Assembly (NCBI RefSeq): GCF_029269825.1
Contig: NZ_JARJHU010000003.1
Location: forward strand, 98,380-162,379
Length of the DNA: 64,000 bases
From: Pedobacter sp. JY14-1
GTDB lineage: Bacteria; Bacteroidota; Bacteroidia; Sphingobacteriales; Sphingobacteriaceae
Reading direction: 5' to 3'
Part shown: positions 50,890-58,538 of the stretch, piece after piece
How positions within the stretch are numbered: position 1 is the stretch's first letter
Layout: each line of letters starts with the position of its first letter
Notes under the pieces: generated by a model
What the model was told of the DNA's origin: nothing
The model's database searches: none
The model's input: the letters and a program-made list of their open reading frames with translations, nothing else
Program-made: the position numbers and the translations under genes

Positions 50890-51854
50890 CCGGCAATACC
50901 TATCAGCCATTTAAAAACTTTGATTTCAGCTACAGGAGCTGTTTTCTGAGCGGGGACACTTTCACGGGCGAAATCGTCCGGACCACGATATTGCCTGCCT
51001 GGCTTACGCAGTTGGCCGGTTACAGTGGTGAAGAGCAGATCAAACTGCTCGATGAGAGCGTCAGAAGTTACAACAGCCTTACTGTTCCCTGCAATACAGA
51101 AGTGTTGACGCATTTTGTGGCCCCGCTGGAAACCCGTGTGCAGCAGGCTTTTGAGCAGGGCTATAGGGGCGTTGCCCAGCTTAGCGAAACAGACCTTTTC
51201 CTCTGGATCGGTAAATTCATGTACGGACTGATCTATATAGAGATGAACGCTGCGGTAAAACAACAGCAGCTCAGTGCAGATGGCGTGAACATGTCGCAGG
51301 GCCTTATGCACAAGTTCGGCAACCTGCATACCATGATCCAGAAGATCTATTCTGACGTCGTATATGAAGATTTTACGCCTTGGTCCATTGCGGTAGTGCC
51401 CTTACATGAACAGGATACGCCTTTCAGTTTTCGGGACGAGATCAATACTCTCACCTTCTCCATGAAGCTGAAGGATTTTGGTATCATTGCCTGCCTGCAG
51501 GACAATGGCACCAACCGGAGATATCATCAGGAACTATTGGATCAGGTCGAAGGACGGGCACTTTCGGCCCAGCAATTTGAGGAACTCTGTGCCCGCTTCT
51601 ATTATTCTGCCTACCTGTTCAACAGGTTGCCGGAATATACGATTATGCCTGTCGATGGTTCCATCTATATCGAAGCGATGCCCTTAAAGGGTACGCTGAA
51701 CAAAGCCATTTTCGATTACTGGCAACACAAAACCTATGCGCAGGTACTGCAGGAATTCTGGAAGCCCTGGGGCCATACCCTATTTGAGATCATCAAAGAC
51801 CCTATGCACCCAATGAGTTACTTCGAGCCGGCCAGTCTTCCCGAGACCAATTAG
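50886..51854 (+). CDS. Conserved-looking hypothetical protein
   Basis: I do not recognise this 322-residue cytosolic protein. It has no signal peptide and no membrane helix, mixed alpha/beta character, many aromatic residues, and motifs such as FTPWSIAVVPLHEQDTPFSF, FEELCARFYYSAYLFNRLPE and the C-terminal HPMSYFEP. No catalytic pattern stands out. It overlaps the small membrane protein gene by four bases and converges with the rhomboid gene, with the two ends overlapping by four bases at 51851-51854. Rhodanese, small membrane protein and this gene form one unit. Confidence 0.7.
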   Translation: MTGNTYQPFKNFDFSYRSCFLSGDTFTGEIVRTTILPAWLTQLAGYSGEEQIKLLDESVRSYNSLTVPCNTEVLTHFVAPLETRVQQAFEQGYRGVAQLSETDLFLWIGKFMYGLIYIEMNAAVKQQQLSADGVNMSQGLMHKFGNLHTMIQKIYSDVVYEDFTPWSIAVVPLHEQDTPFSFRDEINTLTFSMKLKDFGIIACLQDNGTNRRYHQELLDQVEGRALSAQQFEELCARFYYSAYLFNRLPEYTIMPVDGSIYIEAMPLKGTLNKAIFDYWQHKTYAQVLQEFWKPWGHTLFEIIKDPMHPMSYFEPASLPETN

Positions 51855-52468
51855 CCGATCTTAGCCATCAATTGCTGAATGAATTGAGGGATCACTCCCG
51901 GGACCAGCAGTACCGTTAAGATCAATCCGGCGAGCGCGCCAAAGAAATGTGCATCATGATTGATATTATCTCTGGACTGTCTGGAGGCATACATACAATA
52001 GATGAGGTACAAAGGGCCAAATACAATGGCCCAGATGGGAAAAGGTATGGGGAATATATACAGAGAGGTAAAGGGAAAGAACAGGATGCAGCTGAATAGA
52101 ACGGCACTGATCGCACCTGATGCGCCCAGGCTATGGTACCACATGTCGTCCTTATGCCTGATCACGGAAGGAATGTCACTCGCGATCAGGCTGATGAAGT
52201 ACAGCAGGCCAAAATTGAATGAACCTATTGTCCGTTCCAGAGCAAACCCGAACGAATAAAAAGTGATCATATTGAAGATCAAATGCATCCAGTCGCCATG
52301 GATAAGGCCGCTGGTGATCAGGGTATAGACATTGCGCCGCCGCGCCACACTGTAAGGATGCAGCATAAACTTGCCGTAAATGCTGTGATCATTAAAAGCA
52401 TAAATACTGGTAATGACCGTAAAGATCATAATGATGGAAGCAACCGGAGTGTCGTTGAGATAATTCAT
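51851..52468 (-). CDS. Rhomboid-family intramembrane serine protease
   Basis: This is a polytopic protease of 205 residues with six hydrophobic segments. The catalytic pair is visible: Ser117 in LGASGAIS and His174 in NHDAHFFGALAG. The helper motif HLIFN at 62-66 is also present. It cleaves transmembrane substrates within the membrane; its target is not known. It is followed in the same direction (upstream) by an outer-membrane-barrel-like gene, nine bases apart. Confidence 0.93.
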   Translation of the reverse strand: MNYLNDTPVASIIMIFTVITSIYAFNDHSIYGKFMLHPYSVARRRNVYTLITSGLIHGDWMHLIFNMITFYSFGFALERTIGSFNFGLLYFISLIASDIPSVIRHKDDMWYHSLGASGAISAVLFSCILFFPFTSLYIFPIPFPIWAIVFGPLYLIYCMYASRQSRDNINHDAHFFGALAGLILTVLLVPGVIPQFIQQLMAKIG

Positions 52469-52477
52469 GTTTCTGTT

Positions 52478-53179
52478 TTATCGTTTGGAAATACCCAGGG
52501 GGCCCAGGTAATAGCGGATACCAATGCTATAATAATTATAAATGTCGGGATAGCCATCCCGCATGGTCATTGCGGAACTGTCATAACCATCGAGGCCTTC
52601 TCCCAGCGTGACCGTACTCTGAAGGTTCAGGTTAAGGGCCAGGCGGGGACTGCTCCAGGCATCTGCAAAGTAAAAGGTAATACCCAGGTTTACGGGGACC
52701 ATTAGTTCGAAGGATTTGTCACGACCTGGGAAATCGTCATATTTCGCTTCTTCCGAACCGATCTTGTTACGGATTACGGTAGTCAGATTATTGCGGATTA
52801 TACCTGCTCCGCCACCTATATAGAGGCCTTTTATTGCATTGAGAAAGTTATTGCCTCTATATTCTGCAAGAGCGCCAAGGTAAAGCTTCCCGTTGACCGC
52901 CGCTGCGGTGTAGCTGTTCACAAACCTGCGCCGGCTCTCGTCCCCGGGACTGCTTTCGGCTTTGATCTTTCCTTTTTGCAGCTCTGCACCCAGGCTGAGG
53001 AATGGGGTGAAGTAATAATCCAGATTGCCATAACCTGCAGTTCCCAGGTCGTGTCGTGGCAGATCGGCAAATGCCTGGGTAAAGCCGAGCCCCGCCCCTA
53101 TACCAAACTTATGGAAATTATGCTGTGCAAAGACAGATCCGGATAGGAGGGCGAAGAGTAAGGAGATGTATGCTTTCAA
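52478..53179 (-). CDS. Hypothetical outer-membrane beta-barrel protein
   Basis: This is a secreted barrel-like protein of about 233 residues. No ATG lies near the start. TTG 53179 gives the natural signal peptide MKAYISLLFALLSGSVFAQ; an earlier TTG at 53206 would add nine residues. The mature protein has Gly-rich strands (FGIGAGLGFTQAFADLP; ALAEYRGNNFLNAIKGLYIG; YNYYSIGIRYYLGPLGISKR). It resembles outer-membrane proteins of the OmpW/beta-barrel type but I cannot name the family. It is divergent from pepT. Confidence 0.6.
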   Translation of the reverse strand: MKAYISLLFALLSGSVFAQHNFHKFGIGAGLGFTQAFADLPRHDLGTAGYGNLDYYFTPFLSLGAELQKGKIKAESSPGDESRRRFVNSYTAAAVNGKLYLGALAEYRGNNFLNAIKGLYIGGGAGIIRNNLTTVIRNKIGSEEAKYDDFPGRDKSFELMVPVNLGITFYFADAWSSPRLALNLNLQSTVTLGEGLDGYDSSAMTMRDGYPDIYNYYSIGIRYYLGPLGISKR

Positions 53180-53222
53180 GGTAATGTTTTGTAGTAGCCT
53201 GTTCAATTGGCGATCTTAATTA

Positions 53223-53230
53223 TAACTTTG
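53223..53230 (+). promoter_or_regulatory. Candidate -7 box of pepT
   Basis: TAACTTTG matches TAnnTTTG exactly and ends ten bases before the first ATG of pepT (53241). A -33 TTG is missing at the standard distance, and the leader would be very short. Confidence 0.4.
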
Positions 53231-53240
53231 CTTTTTGTAA

Positions 53241-54500
53241 ATGCGTATGCTAAAATATCAAAATAAAAATAAATCGCTTCAGCGGCGTTTCATGAAGTAT
53301 GTGCAGATCGACACTCAGTCTGATCCGCTTTCCGAAACTATACCGTCGACCGCGAAGCAAAAAGACCTGGGAAAATTACTGGTGGAAGAACTCCTGGCTT
53401 TTGGTATCACTGATGCACAGCTGGATGAGTATGGTTATGTCTATGCGACAATACCAGCAACAACTGAAAAGCAGGTGCCTGTGCTCTGTTTCTGTTCACA
53501 CATAGACACCTCGCCCGATTGCAGCGGGCAGGGTGTGAAACCTATTATTCATGAAAATTACCAGGGTCAGGACCTGGTGTTGCCAGATGATCCCGCTGTG
53601 GTATTGAAAATGGCTGAGCATCCTGATCTGAAGGACCAGATCGGTAACGACATCATTACCGCCAGCGGGACTACCCTTTTAGGCGCAGACAACAAAGCCG
53701 GTGTAGCAGAGATCATGGAAGCTGCAGCTTTCCTGGTGCAAAATCCAGGGATTAAACACGGCAAGATCAGGATATTGTTTACACCTGACGAGGAGATTGG
53801 AAGGGGCGTGGATAAAGTAGATATGGAAAAGCTTGGCGCCGATTTTGGTTATACCGTAGACGGAGAAACAAGGGGATCTATAGAAGACGAGACTTTTTCT
53901 GCAGACGGGGCCGTCCTGACCATTAATGGCATTAGTGCGCATCCCGGCTTTGCCAAGGGAAAAATGGAGAGCGCGATCAAGATCCTGTCCGATGTGATCA
54001 GCGCCCTTCCTTCCGATTGCCTTTCGCCCGAATCAACCGAAGCAAAGGAAGGGTTTATTCATCCTGTCAGCATTGGCGGCAGTGTTGAGCAGGCCGAGGC
54101 GCATTTCATTATCCGTGCTTTTGATGATGATGAACTGGCGGCCAACGGAGAATTCCTTGATGCTACTGTACAGAACATCATGGAAGATTATCCCAATGCT
54201 ACCTATGACCTGAAGATCAGCCCGCAATACCGGAATATGAAACAGGTTCTCGAAAAATACCCGCAAGTGATGGAGAACGGTATCGCCGCGATAGAACGTG
54301 CCGGGATAAAAGCTAAACGGCAAAGTATCCGTGGCGGTACAGATGGTTCACGACTTTCCTTTATGGGACTGCCCTGCCCTAACATATTTGCCGGAGAACA
54401 CGCTTTTCACGGCAAACAGGAATGGGTATCCGTACAGGATATGGAGAAAGCCGTGGAGACAATTGTTAATATCGCCGTGGTCTGGGAAGAACGGGCCTAA
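53241..54500 (+). CDS. pepT: Peptidase T (tripeptidase)
   Basis: This is a cytosolic zinc tripeptidase of the M20 family, 419 residues, releasing the N-terminal residue of tripeptides. Visible are YVQIDTQSDPLSETIPST, FCSHIDTSPDCSGQGVKP (zinc His/Asp), LLGADNKAGVAE, FTPDEEIGRG (catalytic Glu), the lid HPGFAKGKMESA and the terminal GGTDGSRLSFMGLPCPN with GEHAFHGKQEW. The length is typical. The ATG at 53241 is used; 53247 is an equal alternative. It is divergent from the barrel gene. Confidence 0.95.
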   Translation: MRMLKYQNKNKSLQRRFMKYVQIDTQSDPLSETIPSTAKQKDLGKLLVEELLAFGITDAQLDEYGYVYATIPATTEKQVPVLCFCSHIDTSPDCSGQGVKPIIHENYQGQDLVLPDDPAVVLKMAEHPDLKDQIGNDIITASGTTLLGADNKAGVAEIMEAAAFLVQNPGIKHGKIRILFTPDEEIGRGVDKVDMEKLGADFGYTVDGETRGSIEDETFSADGAVLTINGISAHPGFAKGKMESAIKILSDVISALPSDCLSPESTEAKEGFIHPVSIGGSVEQAEAHFIIRAFDDDELAANGEFLDATVQNIMEDYPNATYDLKISPQYRNMKQVLEKYPQVMENGIAAIERAGIKAKRQSIRGGTDGSRLSFMGLPCPNIFAGEHAFHGKQEWVSVQDMEKAVETIVNIAVVWEERA

Positions 54501-54535
54501 AGCGTCAGTAACTCAATCCAGACAGCCAACAAAAC

Positions 54536-55237
54536 TTAAAAGGTGAGCCGGGCCAGGTACTGGTCATGCTCATCTTCAAAAATGACCTCTGTCTTCCAGC
54601 CTGATGCGGCAGCCAGGTCTTTCAATGTTTTCTGGTCTACATAAACCCATTTGAACCAGTTTCCTTTTTTACCCTTATATTCATAACGGAAACTGACTTC
54701 TCCATAATATCCCCTTTCGGGGAAAGGCACTTGTTCGTACAGATACATCAGGTCGGAGCTGTCAAAGACCAGCTGCCCGCCGGGGTTAAGCAAAGTCTTT
54801 ATTTGCTGCAGGAATGCTTTCAGGCCTTGCAGAGATCCGGTAAGCCCGATGCCGTTCATCATAAAGAGCAGGGTATCGAAAGTTTTGTCCTTAAGACCGG
54901 ATCCAGCGCCAAACTTCAGGATATCGCCCTGTATTACTTTTTTTAATCCCCGCTGTCCCATGAGCTTCACTGCGCCTTCAGAAATGTCCATTGCGGTTAC
55001 CTCCAGTCCACGTTTTTGCAGCACCAGCGCATGACTGCCTGCCCCGGCCCCTACATCCAGCACTCTGCCCCTGCACAGGTCCAGTGCCATCAGTTCCAGT
55101 TCCGGCATTTCCTTCTCGTTTCTGAAATAAATGTCAATGGGCATTTCTTCCGGTTCATCATAAGTATTGTGCACCCACAAAATGTCCGCCGGCGGGTTCA
55201 GGAACTGGTCCTTCAGGGCTTCTCCAAGTACGTCCAT
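54536..55237 (-). CDS. Class I SAM-dependent methyltransferase
   Basis: This is a 233-residue methyltransferase. SAM-binding motif I is GRVLDVGAGAGSHALVLQKR, followed by VTAMDISEGAVKLMGQRG. Motif II lies in TFDTLLFMMNGIGLTGSLQG, and GGQLVFDSSDLM follows. The N-terminus has ILWVHNTYDEPEEMP. The substrate is not evident; it is not an rRNA or Ubi type that I can name. It converges with pepT. Confidence 0.9.
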   Translation of the reverse strand: MDVLGEALKDQFLNPPADILWVHNTYDEPEEMPIDIYFRNEKEMPELELMALDLCRGRVLDVGAGAGSHALVLQKRGLEVTAMDISEGAVKLMGQRGLKKVIQGDILKFGAGSGLKDKTFDTLLFMMNGIGLTGSLQGLKAFLQQIKTLLNPGGQLVFDSSDLMYLYEQVPFPERGYYGEVSFRYEYKGKKGNWFKWVYVDQKTLKDLAAASGWKTEVIFEDEHDQYLARLTF

Positions 55238-55270
55238 ATTGCAAAATTAATGGTTCTCCTGTTTTTTCCG

Positions 55271-55657
55271 CTATCTCGAACGCAGCGAGAGCAATACATG
55301 GGAGACCAGGCTCAGCGCAAAGACAGTTGCCAGCACCAGGTAAATGCGGGTATCGCCAAAATAGCGGTGTTCAATCGAAGCGCTCAGGATGTTGAATACC
55401 CAGACCAGCAGGAACACGGCAAATACCAGGTTGAACAGTGCAAGTACGCGCTGAAGGTTACTGAAACTTTTTTCCTGCTCTATATTGCGTAAGGTGAGCC
55501 CGTTGTACACGATGACCAGCAGCAGGGCGGCGATGGGCCAGGAATAGCTGTTCAGCAGGTAGCCAAAAAAATAGGCCAGGGCAAGCATGATGTTCAGGTA
55601 GGACAACATTTTCAGCATACCTGAATATACGAATCTGATAACACCCGATGAAAACAT
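55271..55657 (-). CDS. Hypothetical four-helix membrane protein
   Basis: This is a 128-residue integral membrane protein (start ATG 55657; an alternative ATG at 55690 adds 11 residues). Four hydrophobic helices lie at about residues 10-25, 30-50, 65-90 and 105-122. No domain is recognisable. It is divergent from the YtxH gene, and the longer start would leave only 15 bases between them. Confidence 0.65.
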   Translation of the reverse strand: MFSSGVIRFVYSGMLKMLSYLNIMLALAYFFGYLLNSYSWPIAALLLVIVYNGLTLRNIEQEKSFSNLQRVLALFNLVFAVFLLVWVFNILSASIEHRYFGDTRIYLVLATVFALSLVSHVLLSLRSR

Positions 55658-55705
55658 TTTGAACCCGTTTTTTGTTAAACTTAAGATCATTAAAACAATA
55701 CCATC

Positions 55706-55912
55706 ATGAAGAAGGAAACCAAAATTATCGCGGGTGTGTTGGCCGGGGCAGCCCTGGGCGCAGCTGTAGCATTGATATTGTCGTCTGATAAGACCGGAGA
55801 GACCAGGGATAAGATCGCGGACTGGTTCTGTGACCTGATCGACTCATCTAAAGACAAGCTGTCTGATGTGACGGATAAAGTAAAAGATTCCCTCAGTAAA
55901 GTTACCGCGTAG
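55706..55912 (+). CDS. YtxH-domain small protein
   Basis: This is a 68-residue protein with one N-terminal membrane helix (IIAGVLAGAALGAAVALIL) and a Lys/Asp-rich amphipathic tail (DKLSDVTDKVKDSLSKVTA), as in YtxH (gas vesicle/general stress-like) proteins. It is probably a stress-linked membrane anchor. It lies seven bases before the metallo-beta-lactamase gene. Confidence 0.88.
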   Translation: MKKETKIIAGVLAGAALGAAVALILSSDKTGETRDKIADWFCDLIDSSKDKLSDVTDKVKDSLSKVTA

Positions 55913-55919
55913 CTACTGA

Positions 55920-57317
55920 ATGGAAATCGCTTTTTACGGCGCGGCACGTGCTGTCACCGGTAGTAAACACCTGATTACGCTCAATAACGGAACTAAAATT
56001 TTATTGGACTGTGGCCTGTTTCAAGGCATGGGCAATGTAACGGAAGGCTTGAACCAGCATTTTGGGTTTGAGCCTTCTGCTTTGGATTACGTCGTGCTTT
56101 CGCATGCGCACATTGACCACTGCGGGCTGCTGCCCAGGCTGGTAGCCGAAGGATTTTCGGGAAATATCTTTTGTACCCCGCCAACAATGGATCTGGCGCG
56201 GATCCTCCTGATGGATTCCGCCAAGATCAGCATGCAGGATGCCGAGTATGCCAACCGGCACATCAAGACTTCCGAGGAACAGGAAATGCCTTTGTATACC
56301 GAAGAAGATGTGATCAGAACACTGGGCCAGTTCAAGGTGCTGGATTATGGCGAAGAACTGGAGATCGACCCGAGGGTGAAGCTGCAGTTTACTGATGCCG
56401 GGCATATCATAGGCAGTGCCGCGGTGCACCTTGCAATTGTTGAGGACGGAAAAGAAACCCAAATCACTTTCAGCGGAGACGTGGGGCGCTACGGTGACCT
56501 CATCCTGAAGAGTCCCCAACGCTATGCGCAAGCTGATTACCTGATCATGGAATCTACTTATGGTGACTCACTGCATAAAGACTTCGGACCGATTGAAGAG
56601 TCACTTTATGAGATCATCCGCGAGACCTGTGAGGTAAAAAAGGGGAAGGTGGTCATTCCGGCTTTCAGTGTGGGCCGCACTCAGGAACTGCTTTTTGCGC
56701 TGAATGCCCTGGAACTTAAAGGCCGTCTGCCCGATCTGGCTTATTACGTAGACAGCCCGCTGTCTATGCAGGCAACGCAGGTGCTGAAGAATCATCCGGA
56801 AGCTTATAACAATGGGGTAAAGCAGCTTATGAAAATAGATGAGGATGTATTCAACTTCAAAGGGCTGAAATTCATCGAAAGCGTGCAGGAATCGAAGGCG
56901 CTGAATACAGATGGCAGGCCCTGTGTGATCATTGCTTCTTCGGGGATGGCTGAAGGCGGAAGAGTACGTCATCATATCCGGAATACGATTGGAAATCCTA
57001 AAAACACCATACTGATGGTGGGCTATGCCGATCCTGGCTCACTTGCCGGGAAGCTGCTGGCCGGCGAACATTCCGTTTGGCTGTTTGGCGAGGCGCATGA
57101 TGTGCTTGCGGACGTGCGGTCGATCAGATCGATGAGCGCGCATGGGGATTATGAAGATCTTTTAAAGTTCCTGGGTTGCCAGGACCCGGAGCAGGTAAAA
57201 CAGTTGTTCCTGGTGCATGGAGAATATGAAGTGCAACAGCTTTTTGCGCAGCGACTACGGGAAAAGGGCTTCAGGAATGTCGCGATCCCTGAGTTCAAAC
57301 AAAAGTTCAGACTTTAA
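55920..57317 (+). CDS. Beta-CASP metallo-beta-lactamase (RNA-processing type nuclease)
   Basis: This is a 465-residue zinc nuclease of the metallo-beta-lactamase/beta-CASP group (like bacterial CPSF-73/Ysh1 homologues), acting on RNA. Zinc motifs are HAHIDHCG, then DAGHIIGSAAVHL and FSGDVGRYGD. The beta-CASP insert has PAFSVGRTQELLFAL and SSGMAEGGRVRHHIRN, and the C-terminal motifs are MSAHGDYEDLL and LVHGEYEVQQLF. It is broadly distributed in Bacteroidota with unknown RNA targets. It follows the YtxH gene by seven bases. Confidence 0.93.
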   Translation: MEIAFYGAARAVTGSKHLITLNNGTKILLDCGLFQGMGNVTEGLNQHFGFEPSALDYVVLSHAHIDHCGLLPRLVAEGFSGNIFCTPPTMDLARILLMDSAKISMQDAEYANRHIKTSEEQEMPLYTEEDVIRTLGQFKVLDYGEELEIDPRVKLQFTDAGHIIGSAAVHLAIVEDGKETQITFSGDVGRYGDLILKSPQRYAQADYLIMESTYGDSLHKDFGPIEESLYEIIRETCEVKKGKVVIPAFSVGRTQELLFALNALELKGRLPDLAYYVDSPLSMQATQVLKNHPEAYNNGVKQLMKIDEDVFNFKGLKFIESVQESKALNTDGRPCVIIASSGMAEGGRVRHHIRNTIGNPKNTILMVGYADPGSLAGKLLAGEHSVWLFGEAHDVLADVRSIRSMSAHGDYEDLLKFLGCQDPEQVKQLFLVHGEYEVQQLFAQRLREKGFRNVAIPEFKQKFRL

Positions 57318-57410
57318 ACTTGATGGTGCGCTAGCAGCTGGCCGGGAAACACGGGCTACATTTCAGGAAGCTATCTCAAATCCTTATTTTAGCCAGAACA
57401 AAACATAGAT

Positions 57411-58118
57411 ATGCGATTTTACTTTTCTTTGCTGTTACTTTTATGCCTTAACCTTGCTGCTGTGGTTGCACAGACAGCGAAACAGAATAGCGGGTGGTTG
57501 TTTTTGATGAATACAACCAGGTTTAATGACAAGTGGGGCATGCACTTCGATGTGCAGTTCAGGACTCAGGATAACTGGGACGGATTGCGGCATATTCTGA
57601 TCAGACCGGGGCTTACCTATTACCTGAACGGGAAGTCTGACCTGACGCTGGGTTACCTGTATACCCCGACCTTCGTAAAGACGGCAGGACAGCCAGATGT
57701 AACACTTACAGAACACAGAATCTGGGAACAATATATTTATAAACATAAGCTAAGAGGGGTAAACCTGTCGCACAGACTCAGGCTGGAACAGCGTTTTGTA
57801 GAACGTAACGGTGCGGACGATGTGTTTGCTCAGCGCTTCCGTTATTTTATAAGGGCCCTGGTGCCGCTGATCAGGGAAGGAGAACTCTTTGAAAAAGGCG
57901 TATTTGTTGCATTGCAGAATGAACTTTTTCTGAATGTACACCATAAGGACGACCTGAACGGCCATGTTTTTGACCAGAACAGGGCATACGGTGCTATAGG
58001 CTACAGGTTGTCTAAAGCCTTTGATATAGAGGCAGGATATATGAACCAGGCGGTTAAAGGGGCGCTGAATAATACATCTAACAATATTGTCCAGCTCGCA
58101 GTATATACGCGTTTTTGA
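57411..58118 (+). CDS. DUF2490 outer-membrane-like protein
   Basis: This is a 235-residue secreted protein with a signal peptide (ending AAVVAQ). The mature part is a likely small beta barrel (GWLFLMNTTRFNDKWGMHFD; LIRPGLTYYLNGKSDLTLGY) of the DUF2490 family, whose function is unknown. It ends with IVQLAVYTRF. It starts 93 bases after the metallo-beta-lactamase gene. Confidence 0.85.
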   Translation: MRFYFSLLLLLCLNLAAVVAQTAKQNSGWLFLMNTTRFNDKWGMHFDVQFRTQDNWDGLRHILIRPGLTYYLNGKSDLTLGYLYTPTFVKTAGQPDVTLTEHRIWEQYIYKHKLRGVNLSHRLRLEQRFVERNGADDVFAQRFRYFIRALVPLIREGELFEKGVFVALQNELFLNVHHKDDLNGHVFDQNRAYGAIGYRLSKAFDIEAGYMNQAVKGALNNTSNNIVQLAVYTRF

Positions 58119-58147
58119 CCGGACAAACTTTGCTTAAGGCTTTATTG

Positions 58148-58387
58148 CTAGTGCACCAATTCTTCGTGGTGCAGGATCCCGTCCCGGATGGAGTTGAGTA
58201 AAGGCATGTCGATGCGGCAGTCGAGGCTTTGCCGGCAATGTCCATGGTCTTCTTCATCTATTTCTATAGTGCCGATACGTTCGAGGTTTTCATCCAGGAT
58301 CTGGTATTGGTCATTGTCCAGGTGACGGATGTTGTAAAAGTGACCGAGGCCATGGTTGTCTGCCACTTCAATTCTGAATTGTTCCAT
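58148..58387 (-). CDS. Small acidic hypothetical protein
   Basis: This is a 79-residue soluble protein, acidic and rich in His (DEEDHGHCRQSLDCRIDMP; GILHHEELVH). No domain is recognised; the N-terminal FRIEVADNHGLGHFYNIRHL looks like a short beta protein. It stands alone, converging with the DUF2490 gene. Similar short proteins exist in Bacteroidota, but I can give no function. Confidence 0.6.
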   Translation of the reverse strand: MEQFRIEVADNHGLGHFYNIRHLDNDQYQILDENLERIGTIEIDEEDHGHCRQSLDCRIDMPLLNSIRDGILHHEELVH

Positions 58388-58492
58388 AATTTTTATTTAA
58401 GGTTGATTACTAGTTGTTTATGGTTGGTGGTATTGGGTTTAACACCCACCTCTGAAGTTTGTTCAGAAAGATTTAATTTTTTTGGATGCTGC

Positions 58493-58521
58493 TTGATGAT
58501 GGGGCCAAATTTGTATTTTAG
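58493..58521 (+). promoter_or_regulatory. Candidate promoter of the metalloprotease gene
   Basis: TTG (58493-58495), 18 bases, then TATTTTAG (58514-58521), one change from TAnnTTTG. The start codon at 58539 follows. Confidence 0.3.
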
Positions 58522-58538
58522 GCAAAAAAACTGTTGAA

